Position numbers and translations under genes: made by a program
Notes under the pieces: model-generated
What the model was told of the DNA's origin: nothing
Seen by the model: the letters and a program-made list of their open reading frames with translations, nothing else
The model's database searches: none
Part shown: piece after piece, positions 1 through 8,985 of the stretch
How the letters are laid out: the number at the start of each line of letters is the position of its first letter
Numbering within the stretch: the stretch's first letter is position 1
From: Chara braunii
Lineage: Eukaryota > Streptophyta > Charophyceae > Charales > Characeae
Direction of reading: 5' to 3'
DNA length: 52,173 nucleotides
Assembly (NCBI GenBank): GCA_003427395.1
Contig: BFEA01000826.1
Coordinates: 82,126-134,298, forward strand

Positions 1-99
1 CCAAGCTACCAGTCCACAGTACGAAAGCTACTCGGTTGCAATCGCAGAGGTGGACCAGCTGAGGGCGTTTCTCGTTCGCTGTAGCATAGGGGGTAGGAC
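1..99 (+). repeat. Terminal-repeat fragment of the giant LTR element
   Basis: These bases match the terminal repeats near 6042-6137 and 32178-32270 (shared words such as TTCTCGTTCGCTGTAGCATA). The fragment ends at a mate-pair junction adapter, so its link to what follows is not genomic. Its first bases agree slightly better with the third copy at 32.2 kb than with the copy at 6 kb. Confidence 0.85.
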
Positions 100-137
100 C
101 TGTCTCTTATACACATCTAGATGTGTATAAGAGACAG
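100..137. other. Nextera mate-pair junction adapter (artefact)
   Basis: A perfect 38-base palindrome made of CTGTCTCTTATACACATCT and its reverse complement. This is the Tn5 mosaic-end pair that marks the circularisation junction in Nextera mate-pair libraries. It is not organism DNA. Confidence 0.97.
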
Positions 138-330
138 GTTCATAAATAAGATAGTATAAAATATAGTCAAAATTTAGCCTTTTGGGTTCCAACATGTGCG
201 AGGCTTTGGGCCAGACCGTCCAATCTTATGGAACCCATGCCTGACTAGCCTGTTCATAAATAAGATAGTATAAAATATAGCCAAAATTTAGCCTTTTGGG
301 TTCCAACATGTGCGAGGCTTTGGGCCAGAC
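138..330 (+). repeat. Terminal-repeat fragment with a looped ~111-bp duplication
   Basis: The sequence matches 8494-8575 of the terminal repeat, but the stretch GTTCATAAATAAGATAG through GGCTTTGGGCCAGACC occurs twice in tandem with one base changed. The intact copies at 8.5 kb and 22.5 kb have it once. The duplicate joins through the shared word CCAATCTTATGG, which suggests an assembly-graph loop. Both ends are junction adapters. Confidence 0.75.
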
Positions 331-368
331 CTGTCTCTTATACACATCTAGATGTGTATAAGAGACAG
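331..368. other. Nextera mate-pair junction adapter (artefact)
   Basis: Second perfect copy of the 38-base Tn5 mosaic-end junction. It joins terminal-repeat sequence to an unrelated GC-rich stretch. Confidence 0.97.
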
Positions 369-962
369 ACCCCATGGCGCGCGCGCGCTGATGTTTTGAC
401 GCGAGCGTGCCTCAAAACGCTTTGAGCGCATCTGAGCGCGGCACAGGGGTTTTTAAGCGCGCGCGTGCGCTTAAGCGCGCTCATACGGTTTCATAGACGA
501 AAATGACTACTTACTCTTTTCTTTACTGCGGATTGGAGGGAAAGGCGACCTCAAAAGTGATCCCACTCAAAATCATGTTGGCCGTCCAGATCCCACACCA
601 TCGACGGGCAAGAAGGGTCATCGGCGGCCACACATGATCGACAGCACGGCCTCCGCATGGTAATATTGGCTAGTGGGTCCAAGCCCCAGTTCTAAACCAG
701 ATACAATCAGATGAACAGAATATTATCATTCCGAATTACCTGGGCTCTATCAGCTCAAAGGTGTTATCTAGATGGTATCTCCAGCCCGAAGCCTTCCCGA
801 AAAAAAAAAGTATGCCCTCACGGGAGATCCCCTTTCAGCACAAAGGAAGGAGAAACGGCAAGGAATGGGGGAGAACAAAAGGACCTTGAAAACAAAAACA
901 AAAAAAAAATGCAGAAGAAGAGAATGAAGGGTGATTAAAAAAAGAAAAGAAAAGAATGGAGA
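369..962. other. Unassigned DNA with a GC-alternating stretch
   Basis: Bases 369-490 are rich in alternating GC (GCGCGCGCGC and related words). The remainder is A-rich low-complexity DNA. The short open frames here show no recognisable domain, and I see no gene. Confidence 0.6.
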
Positions 963-1141
963 GTGATCCGACAAGTTGCCTCTCCACAGGGTTCGACCCC
1001 ATCCACCTATCTATTACTTAATTATTTAAAATTTAAATAATAAGTCTAATGCTGTTAAGTCAGACCAATGGGTCTGCACCTTAGGTTCTACAGCAAGTTC
1101 ACCTAATACTGCAGTATGACAAGTTCCGCGGGACCATAGCC
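963..1141 (+). repeat. False direct duplication, copy A (same as 1284-1462)
   Basis: These 179 bases are identical to 1284-1462 and stop exactly at the adapter at 1142. The arrangement is what a mate-pair chimeric read inserted during scaffolding would leave, so the locus probably exists once. The segment contains a B-box-like word, GGTTCGACCCC (993-1003), but no matching A box. Confidence 0.8.
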
Positions 1142-1174
1142 CTGTCTCTTATACACATCTAGATGTGTATAAGA

Positions 1175-1179
<5 letters not shown>
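1142..1179. other. Nextera mate-pair junction adapter (artefact)
   Basis: Third perfect copy of the 38-base Tn5 mosaic-end junction. Confidence 0.97.
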
Positions 1180-1205
<26 letters not shown>

Positions 1206-1283
1206 ATCAGTTAGATGTTTGTTTGTTTTCCTGTTGTTGTCTGTTGTCCCTTGATCTTTTTCAAAGTATTTTCTCTTACCCAN
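1180..1283 (+). other. Misplaced mate-read tail beginning with a CA microsatellite
   Basis: A short CA repeat is followed by about 75 bases that I find nowhere else in the window, then a single N at 1283, after which the 963-1141 sequence restarts. In a mate-pair junction read this is the other end of a circularised fragment and belongs some kilobases away, outside the window. Confidence 0.7.
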
Positions 1284-1649
1284 GTGATCCGACAAGTTGC
1301 CTCTCCACAGGGTTCGACCCCATCCACCTATCTATTACTTAATTATTTAAAATTTAAATAATAAGTCTAATGCTGTTAAGTCAGACCAATGGGTCTGCAC
1401 CTTAGGTTCTACAGCAAGTTCACCTAATACTGCAGTATGACAAGTTCCGCGGGACCATAGCCTGTAGCCTGTGTCACTCATCCAATTCTNTTTTTTTTTT
1501 GCATTTCTCTGTTTCCACACGGACTGGATCTCAGGTCGGGACTTCAGTAGTTCATGCAAGTATCCACTGAGCTGGCCCCATTGGTCATCCTCCTTTCCTT
1601 TTGCATCTCTGGCGCCCATCCTCTCTCAGCCGTCTGATTCTTTCCAGTG

Positions 1650-1910
1650 TGTGTTGCCCATAAGCCTTGCCCACCTTCTTGAGCATGCTGTGTTGGGGTC
1701 TTTCCGAATCCTATGACTGAGCCGACTGTCCGTTAATGTAGGTTTTTCTTCCTTGTGCTGTACCACCTCCGGCCGGTGTGTGTTGCCCATCAGCCTTGCC
1801 CGCCTTGTGGAGCATGCTTCACATCTTCAGTTCGTTGAGGTCTTTGCGCATGATGTGACTGATCCGTCTGTGGGTTAGGTTTTTCCTCCTTGCGCTGTAC
1901 GGTCTGCACC
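1650..1910 (-). repeat. Diverged ~130-bp tandem duplication at the 3' end of the NHL gene
   Basis: Two adjacent units, about 1650-1777 and 1778-1910, share GTGTGTTGCCCATNAGCCTTG, AGCATGCT, GGTTTTTC and CTTGNGCTGTAC. The upstream unit on the minus strand (1910-1790) encodes the end of the NHL protein. The other unit could encode a related VVQ-KEEKP peptide but lies past the stop codon. A tandem duplication of the terminal coding segment is the simplest reading. Confidence 0.7.
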
Positions 1911-2980
1911 ACCATCGTACGCTTTTTAAATAGAGTTAGTTTGAATTTATGACAGAGTTCAAATTTACTACACAGCGTGCATTTATTACATGGGTCAGAT
2001 TTCGCCGATAATGATTCCTGTCCTCCAGATCCAGCCCCACATACCTGCCATACTATAGCTACAGTGACAACGACACCTAGTAGCGGAAGTGTAACAGAGA
2101 GAGCAACGATGGCTCCTTTAGAAAGCTTACGCTTGGAACTCGTGTTGTTCGGACTGTTGGAAGACCATTCGTCAACGGTGCCTTCAGAAAGATTAGGCCT
2201 TGACTGTGCGTTCTTGGGACCGGTGGAAGGTTGTGCACTGTTGGAAGCCGGTCCGTCCGGAAAACTGCACGGAGGCAGATTGAGTTTGTTTATTTCGAAC
2301 TCGAAGACGGCGTGTTTTGCGGCGAGGTAAAGGAAGGTGCCGTTGGGAGTCTCGGAGATGGCTAGGCCGTTAAAAGCGGTTTCGGCAACGCCGAAGCTGG
2401 GAGAGCTACCGACCCCCACTATGGTATAAATATTGCTCATCTCCCCACCAGGACTAGCGAAGTTGATCAGTTGGATCCGTCCTGCGTTGAACTCAGACAC
2501 AAACATGTTACATCCATCCGCAGTTAAAGCCAGCCCTGTAGGACAGTCGAATTGCACATTTCCGTTGATCTTCTTCACCTCTCCCGTTGCAACCCAGACT
2601 TGAAAAATCCCACTCCGACAGTTAGCTGCGAAGAAATATTTGCTGTCAACAGAGATGGCATGCCGGCTCAGACCTAGATCAATATTCACACCTGTACTGT
2701 TTGAAGAGTTTGGCGGAACAGGGAAGGGTTCTATTGTTACATTTTCACTCACGGAAGTTGGGATGTTCACCTTGAAAAGTGACGCCGCTCTGTTGACGTA
2801 CAGGCAAGGGAGTCTAGGATCTGCGGCCATGCTGATGTACCCCTCCGGAGGGATTATTTCTCCATTAAGCTCCAGGATTCCGAAAGGGGGTTTGTGGGAG
2901 TACGGCATCAGTGAGCATCCGATTCGACAAACCAGTAATCCAAACCAGGAACCTTCCCCCCCCGCTGTAATGCTCCAGGT
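1790..2980 (-). CDS. NHL-repeat single-pass membrane protein, exon 2
   Basis: Second exon of the gene starting at 3545, giving 396 residues. The acceptor is GGTAG at 2985-2981. Starting there in phase 0, the frame reads TWSITAGGEGSWFGLL and continues without a stop to 1790, which extends the open frame upstream of its first Met at 2908. The first ~230 residues have the spaced beta-propeller pattern of NHL repeats (GLALTADGCNMFVSEF and GLAISETPNGTFLYLA are typical strands) with several N-glycosylation sequons (NVT, NSS, NST, NGT). A Ser/Pro/Asn-rich linker follows, then one hydrophobic helix (GAIVALSVTLPLLGVVVTVA) and a cysteine-rich, basic tail of about 85 residues. The layout is that of a type I surface protein with an extracellular propeller. 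No kinase domain follows in this frame. Function is inferred from domain architecture only. Confidence 0.75.
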   Translation of the reverse strand, partial: TWSITAGGEGSWFGLLVCRIGCSLMPYSHKPPFGILELNGEIIPPEGYISMAADPRLPCLYVNRAASLFKVNIPTSVSENVTIEPFPVPPNSSNSTGVNIDLGLSRHAISVDSKYFFAANCRSGIFQVWVATGEVKKINGNVQFDCPTGLALTADGCNMFVSEFNAGRIQLINFASPGGEMSNIYTIVGVGSSPSFGVAETAFNGLAISETPNGTFLYLAAKHAVFEFEINKLNLPPCSFPDGPASNSAQPSTGPKNAQSRPNLSEGTVDEWSSNSPNNTSSKRKLSKGAIVALSVTLPLLGVVVTVAIVWQVCGAGSGGQESLSAKSDPCNKCTLCSKFELCHKFKLTLFKKRTMVVQTVQRKEEKPNPQTDQSHHAQRPQRTEDVKHAPQGGQG

Positions 2981-3089
2981 CTACCATCGTGAATGAACTT
3001 GTATGTGCCTGCCATGAGTAGGCAGAAGCGTATTCCAGTGTGCCCGAGTTGTTTTCTTATGTGAACAGCCTGAAGATCATCCCTTCTAC
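2981..3089 (-). other. GT-AG intron of the NHL gene
   Basis: On the minus strand the intron opens with GTAGAAGGG (3089-3081) and closes with GATGGTAG (2988-2981). Both junctions are phase 0. Removing it joins ...DDCVFFQ to TWSITAGG..., while reading through gives a stop after 12 codons. The length of 109 nt is typical of plant introns. Confidence 0.7.
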
Positions 3090-3545
3090 TTGGAAGAAGA
3101 CACAGTCGTCCTTGGGCGACACCTCCACTTTACTCATTTCGGTAAAGGACCACGTGTTGGGAATTTCTTGGCCTGACATCTGACGCAGATCGCGCCGGAA
3201 TGTAACCAGCTTGGTGTCCAGGAAACGGAAAGGACCCCTGGGCTCCGTCGCCTGGAGCCGGCGAGGCATTGACTCAGGGAGAACTTGGGAACCATAGTCA
3301 CCTCTGCCAAGGATTCCTTTCCCCTGGCTTACATTCTTAGAATTCATTTCAAGGCTTTCAAGTCCAATTTGGACCGGAGGGTGCAAGCTCTGGCTCTCCT
3401 GAGAGGATCCATAGCTGTCCATCTGGAAGGAGGACAATGAACCCGACAAGCGAGAAGCGGAGGTGGCCACAATAGACCACACACTGAACCATATTAGTGT
3501 TGCAGCTTTCAGAAACCTCACCGATAAGGAACAGATAGACGTCAT
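3090..3545 (-). CDS. NHL-repeat single-pass membrane protein, exon 1 (signal peptide)
   Basis: First exon, 152 residues from the Met at 3545. Residues 1-30 look like a signal peptide: a short polar start, then the hydrophobic stretch AATLIWFSVWSIVATSAS. A low-complexity Ser/Gln-rich region follows, then residues 110-152 (FLDTKLVTFRRDLRQM... VEVSPKDDCVFFQ), which have the beta-strand character of an NHL propeller start. With exon 2 the protein would be 548 residues. The frame continues seven codons into the intron before a stop. I chose this Met because it places the hydrophobic segment at the N terminus. No confident promoter element is visible upstream. Confidence 0.7.
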
Positions 3546-4539
3546 GTAACCTTTCGTGCTCTGTCAAAAAACAGAAAGCCCAGAATAGTGCACTTACAGA
3601 GGGCTAACGCAACTGCATCAAGCTCGCCCCTCGGAGGTCTGCCACACGTTACGAAGATCAATCCAGCACAACACAGGAAATGCTAGGATGCAAGGGAGTC
3701 ATAAAATCGTGACTGAAAGGCATTTTCAAACTGAAACCGTGACAGCACCCTAGTTTTCCCAACGCAAAAAGAGGGCACGTGCATCATGCCTGGTGGGGTG
3801 GGATTCTGAGAGGGAAAAGATCATAGAGATCCCCTCAGGGCATACTCACACTAAAACGCATTTTCATAAAATCGTAAATTGTGGGTGATTTTTTGGGTCA
3901 CAAGGGCTCCGTATTTTGCGTTTTCACGCAAATGGGCACGTGAATGTCAGCGGCTTGGACAGCCGCGGGATTGCGTATTTTGCAGGAAACTCTGGAGGTC
4001 CCTGCAATTGCGTATAATTTCTTTTAGATCTGTTTCTTTCTGGAAACAAAAAAAAAAAAAAAAATCTACGTTTGGTGGGCAGCTCTGGTACGTAAAAAAA
4101 AAAAAAGGGGGGGGGAAAGGGATGGATTTGTATGCATCGTGCTGTGTGACCCCTCTACCCATATAATCGCATTCCGAGAGGTCGAGACTGTGTCCTTTCT
4201 GTTTTTTGACGTGTAGGAGTGTGCTGTGTGTCTGTGAAGTGCCCTATAATCGCAAATTGGCTCACATGTAATTTGCGATTGTACGCGGTAGTGTGAGTAC
4301 CGAAACTGAGAATAAAAAGGGGCATATCTGTTTTGCGCAAAAAAAAAAGAAGGAAAAGAAAGCCAGAATGAGGATGCAGAAATAGAAGCACGTTGCGTCC
4401 TGATGTAACATAGTGAAGAAAACAGGAACGCCAGCAAATATGGAAGACTCCACTGTCAGCACGTCGCACCCACCATGTCCCCCACCCAATCTTGAATGCG
4501 ACCATCCAGAGTGGTCACGGCCAGCTACCCTCATCCCCT
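3546..4539. other. Upstream region of the NHL gene, no gene seen
   Basis: Mostly unique sequence with A runs at 4048-4064 and 4095-4106. Short open frames on both strands overlap one another and show no domain. It may hold the promoter of the minus-strand NHL gene, but I cannot point to a specific element. Confidence 0.5.
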
Positions 4540-4544
4540 GACGC

Positions 4545-4984
4545 GATAATTGGCAGAAAGTGCCCACGCCAATTGAAAACCTTTTCCGTTTTGGGCACCC
4601 AAAGTTCGGCCGTTTGGTACTAACGGCCCAATGTTTTTTATGTGAAGTACTACAGGCCCAATGTTTTCCATGTGGGGTACTACAGGCCCATCCTTCGCTC
4701 CAAGGGCCCGACTGGATCATGCATCTGATGCACACAGTGCCAGATTCATTTTGATGTAGAAGAGGCCGAGGGTGGTACCGCTGAAGGATAGAGTGAGGAC
4801 CAGGTATTTTGAAAAAGAAAGGAATTACCGGTTATAGAATCTGGCACAATAACAGCGCCAACTTCATGAACCGATGAAAACACACCACAGGAGCTGTGGC
4901 CACGGCGCCTTTCACAGACTCTGAGGCTGAAGACATTTGGGCCTAAAGTACCAAATGGCCGAACTTTGGGCGCCCAGAAGAGAT

Positions 4985-5022
<38 letters not shown>

Positions 5023-5040
5023 GACTTCATGGTGGTGTGA
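4545..5040. mobile_element. Foldback/MITE-like element with an internal 39-bp minisatellite
   Basis: Inverted arms of about 45 bp face each other: 4583-4631 (TTTTGGGCACCCAAAGTTCG...) and the reverse complement of 4939-4985, sharing GGGCNCCCAAAGTTCGGCC and TTTGGTACT. Next to the left arm, the word TACTACAGGCCCAATGTTTT recurs in a 39-bp tandem repeat at 4618-4700. The right side ends in a poly-T tract (4987-5017). No transposase is present. Exact ends are unclear. Confidence 0.55.
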
Positions 5041-5061
5041 CCACTTGAGTGGGTGATAGAG

Positions 5062-5099
5062 CTGTCTCTTATACACATCTAGATGTGTATAAGAGACAG
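5062..5099. other. Nextera mate-pair junction adapter (artefact)
   Basis: Fourth perfect copy of the 38-base Tn5 mosaic-end junction. It is the clearest case, because both sides can be placed inside this window. Confidence 0.97.
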
Positions 5100-5250
5100 G
5101 TGTTGCCCATAAGCCTTGCCCACCTTCTTGAGCATGCTGTGTTGGGGTCTTTCCGAATCCTATGACTGAGCCGACTGTCCGTTAATGTAGGTTTTTCTTC
5201 CTTGTGCTGTACCACCTCCGGCCGGTGTGTGTTGCCCATCAGCCTTGCCN

Positions 5251-5282
<32 letters not shown>

Positions 5283-5321
5283 GACTTCATGGTGGTGTGA
5301 CCACTTGAGTGGGTGATAGAG
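5100..5321 (+). other. Misassembled insert: copy of 1651-1800, then repeat of 5018-5061
   Basis: Bases 5100-5249 are identical to 1651-1800. A single N follows at 5250, then a poly-T run, and 5278-5321 repeats 5018-5061. The order right end, adapter, left start is that of a circularised fragment spanning 1651-5061 (3411 bp), which fits a roughly 3-kb mate-pair library. This stretch should not be annotated as genomic. Confidence 0.9.
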
Positions 5322-5363
5322 CATCCCTCTCAAGTGGGGCCCATGGTTGAAGACTCCATTCTA
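5290..5363 (+). other. tRNA-like sequence, possibly a SINE head
   Basis: The stretch contains ACTTGAGTGGGTGATAGAGC, like a tRNA D arm, then CCTCTCAAGTGGGG and GGTTGAAGACTCC, a B-box-like word with a small insertion. The arms do not pair fully and no acceptor stem is found, so this is at most a decayed tRNA-derived SINE. Confidence 0.25.
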
Positions 5364-5801
5364 TTGGTGGGGAGCTGCTCCTGCTGGAAAATGGGTCCAG
5401 CATCCCACTACAAGCAGAGGAGGGTGTAGCTCAGATACAGACTGCATAGGGATCCTGCGGGAGGACTAAGGGCCTCGTTCCACACTCCTCGGTCGCGTAA
5501 AATCCCCGAGCAAATCATGGTTCCACTTATCCTCGGGGAAGAAAATGACAAAAAAAAGTGGAAACATTTCCTCAGGGATTCCTCGGGCTACATCCATTTG
5601 GACGCGTTTCCCAAGGGTCCTCCCAAGGTCCCTTGGAGGTCGAGCATCCGGAAGAATCGGGGCGTCGAGGGCAGCTCTCTTGGCAACGGTCAGCGTCATG
5701 GAATACTCCGCCAACGGTCCCCTTTGGCGGCCTGTCGTCCTCTGCGACATCGAAGAGGGGCTGCCTTGCGTCGCTGCCCTTCGGCACGAGCGGGAAAGCG
5801 C
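5364..5801. other. Left flank of the giant LTR element, no gene seen
   Basis: GC-rich unique sequence up to the terminal repeat at 5802. Open frames on both strands run through the boundary and show no domain. The last four bases, GCGC (5798-5801), match the four bases after the right terminal repeat. Confidence 0.5.
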
Positions 5802-7569
5802 TGTCGGGCGCATCGGTCCGGCACCGCACGTGGCAGCGCGGGACCCTCTCGGCCGCGTCACGCAGGAGTTGGACCAGCCTCGTCACGAACACAACAATGG
5901 AGCTTCCTTAGGCCGCTCCGGCCGAGTGCGCCATCCATACCTCTCGCGAGCCCCTACGACAGGATAGGGCCTACGCGAGGCATAGCTTACCTCCACCTTA
6001 CGGGAGTTGTCACCTTCCTTCGGTGGGCGTATCCCCGTTGAGCTACCAGTCCACAAAACGAAAGCTACTCGGTTGCAATCGCAGAGGTGGACCAGCCGAG
6101 GGCGTTTCTCGTTCGCTGTAGCATAGGGGGTACGCGCGGTAATACGCCTATCGGACCCGCACGCGAACCGACATCTTGGGGGACTGAGGTCCCAAGCGCG
6201 ACTCGCCGTCGGTCGACTAGGACGCATCCCACACACCACGGGCACACCACTCTAACAACCACAAGACAACAACACACACACATACACACGAAACGACACA
6301 ACACAAACAACGCGACAACGCTCCTAGCCCCTCGGTAGCCAACCCATAACCTTTCACTGCGGCAATCAAATGGGCCTCGCGCGCGAGACTTAGTATAAAA
6401 CCGCGCAGACGCAGGGCTAACTCATATCGACTCGCAAATGCAAATATACGCAAGCAGTCGCGACGATGGTGTACTATGTAGAACCCATACTCATGCGGTC
6501 CTCGTTAATCTNGAGGGTCGCATTCGACACTAAAGTGTCGGCTGACACGCGCCTTGAGGGTTAATCTCTCGACGCTGGACAACCGNCATGCGCGGTTGAA
6601 GACCACACACCCTCTTCTGCACTCTGTACACAGTGGGTGGTACACAGGTCCATACATGTGGTGGCAGTCGCTTTTTACTGCCCTGGAGATGAGTCTCACT
6701 CTGGGTCAGGGCGAAAGTCAAGGGGTTTGACTTTGACGGCTGCCACGGACTACAACGTCCAACCATACAAACTCTAAAAAGCAAGGGTAAAAAGGGAACC
6801 TCCCTTCCCTCTCGAGACATAATCAAGTTAACCCTTATTCACACTCACAGTAGGCCTCTCAAATACTCAGGGCACTTATAAATACGTATGGGTTGATTAT
6901 ATAGGACGATCACTTCTCACAGTCACAGTGAGGCTCCTCTCAACCATATATGTATGAATTCGCAGGCAATCATTCCCAGAGTGCGAACCACAGCCATACC
7001 TGCAATCACATCAAAGATTCAACCAAAAGTCTATGTACTACACGGGGTTAACTTCAACCATTCATCGCACTCATACCCCTCGCTTTAGCCATACAAGCCT
7101 CACTCGTGCAACTCTTAAATAAATACTCAGTACTTTTGTTGGATGACCATTCAATAAAGTCCGGGTAAAAACACAACAAAACNATTCAAATCTCAGGGCT
7201 AAAGCNTTTAGGTTGAGCNGCAGGAGTGAATTGGAGTTGAATCGTAAACCGACGAATCGNCAACCGACCNGTTATCGGTGATAANAGAANANGATCCTTA
7301 TAGGATNAAGCNGANGCTAGTCCAAATCCTNAATCAGGCGACNAGGAAGACCTATAACACAACACAGGCCAACCCCCTAGCTAAACTCATAAGTGTATGG
7401 AGAATACAACTCCATAACACATTCTTACTCAAACCATTCTAGCTCACTAGGCCTAAGTCTACCTCTAAGCGGTGNCCAAGCAAAGGTAGACNNTNGCATA
7501 ATCTCCTCTCTACAAAGTGGATTNCCAGAATCGCCACCTGTCAAAATATAGTNTAGCTCCTTTAAGCTA

Positions 7570-7870
7570 AGAAAATTTCGGCAACGCTCCCCGTAGGAAA
7601 AGTGTCTTTTCAAAATTTATATCAGCCCGAATATTAAACNAGACATAGTCTTTGACTTTCCAAAGTTCAATTTTGTCTAACTCCCTNAATTNTCAAAAAT
7701 TTGGGCAGCACTCCGCTTAGAAAAGGTGACCTTNCAAATTTTTACTNAGTCATATATAAATTTTAGACAAGTTGGACTTTGACAAGTCAAGATTTGACTA
7801 ACTCCTTGGATTTGCAGAAATTTCGGCAGCGCTTCCCGTAGAGAAAGTAGCTTACCAAAATTTATATAAA
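7570..7870 (-). repeat. CGGCAG tandem array (3 units) in the left terminal repeat
   Basis: Three units about 118 bp apart carry AAATTTCGGCARCGCTYCCC or a close variant, followed by GTAGRNAAAGTR and CAAAATTTATAT, separated by TTTGACTAACTCCTTGGAT-like spacers. The third copy at 33.7-34.2 kb has five such units. Confidence 0.8.
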
Positions 7871-8164
7871 GCCAAATATAACAAAAGCTCCCNGGAAAAA
7901 TGAGAATTGATGTAAGTAAAAAAAACTTAGCTCGGAAAANGCAAGNATCGACCTAACTCCTATCGCTCTAGCACGTGNCGAGCCTCTAAAGCAACTGCCT
8001 GTCAAACTGAAACTCAGACCNAGTAGTAGCCTCAACTCANTCACATGCAGGCCAAANCACAAAGGTAAGTACTCTCACCATCCCAAAGCCAACTTGNCAN
8101 ACAATAGTTCGTAATCTCTCGATGCTTTATTNNCTNATACCCNGATTACATAAGGCATAAAGNC

Positions 8165-8985
8165 AAGCCGTCCAATCTTATGGAACNTGCCTGACTCAGC
8201 CATTNAATATACANGAACANGTTGCACAANTACTTCTCTCTTCCTTTAGGCATATGGCTAAGCCGTTCATCTNAGAACAAGGCTCANCNNCCNTGAACTG
8301 TTNAATATCCAAATNATATATACCTCTCTGCATTTAGTCTTCCAAATGGACATAGGGTTNAGCCGCTCATCTTAGAACGTTGNTCACCCNGCCCAAGTTT
8401 ACCTTCAGTNATATCTCTTNAGTTATACTCTCTTCGTTTATGATAANCTATAGTCAGGCCGNCCNATCTTATNGAACCCATGCCTGACTAGCCTGTTCAT
8501 AAATAAGATAGTATAAAATATAGTCAAAATTTAGCCTTTTGGGTTCCAACATGTGCGAGGCTTTGGGCCAGACCGTCCAATCTTATGGAGCATATCTGGT
8601 CCGCTGCCAGGTTCATTTCTCTCTGATCCATTGTGTGCAGCATGAGCCCAAGACCCTCCAATCTTATGGACATGCCCTGCACTCAGCGAGGATCAGTTCC
8701 TCAGAATGAAATAGGAAGGGGCTAAGCCGTTCAATCTTATGGACTTGCTCAGGCCTCCTCGACAAGAAACAAAAAAAACAGAACAACCCCCAATCAAACA
8801 TGGCAACCAAACCCTCCAATCTTATGGTACAGGTTTGGCCACTGAAAAGTCAACCACAGTCAACCCCCCACAATTTATAGCAGTCAGACCATCCAATCTT
8901 GTGGAACTGATTTGACCCTCCATGCAATTCGAACATAAACACAGCGGTTAGGCGGTCCAATCTTATGGAACTGGTCTGACCCCAT
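8165..8985. repeat. Array of about ten hairpin units in the left terminal repeat
   Basis: The core CCAATCTTATGGAAC or a variant recurs near 8172, 8262, 8375, 8460, 8574, 8653, 8727, 8812, 8890 and 8951, spaced 60-115 bp. Each core is bracketed by short complementary arms that differ between units: TAGTCAGG/CCTGACTA at 8452-8490, AGACC/GGTCT, AAACC/GGTTT, and AAGCC/GGCC-type pairs. The changing but complementary arms around a constant core indicate selected or templated secondary structure. Confidence 0.75.

Noticed and set aside
100-5099. Natural Tn5-type insertion sequences
   Set aside because: The 38-base palindromes are two fused mosaic ends with no transposon between them and lie at chimeric joins, as in Nextera mate-pair libraries.
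7570-8985. CRISPR-like array
   Set aside because: Repeats are regularly spaced but degenerate, with covarying arms, in a eukaryotic LTR; no cas genes and no conserved direct repeat.
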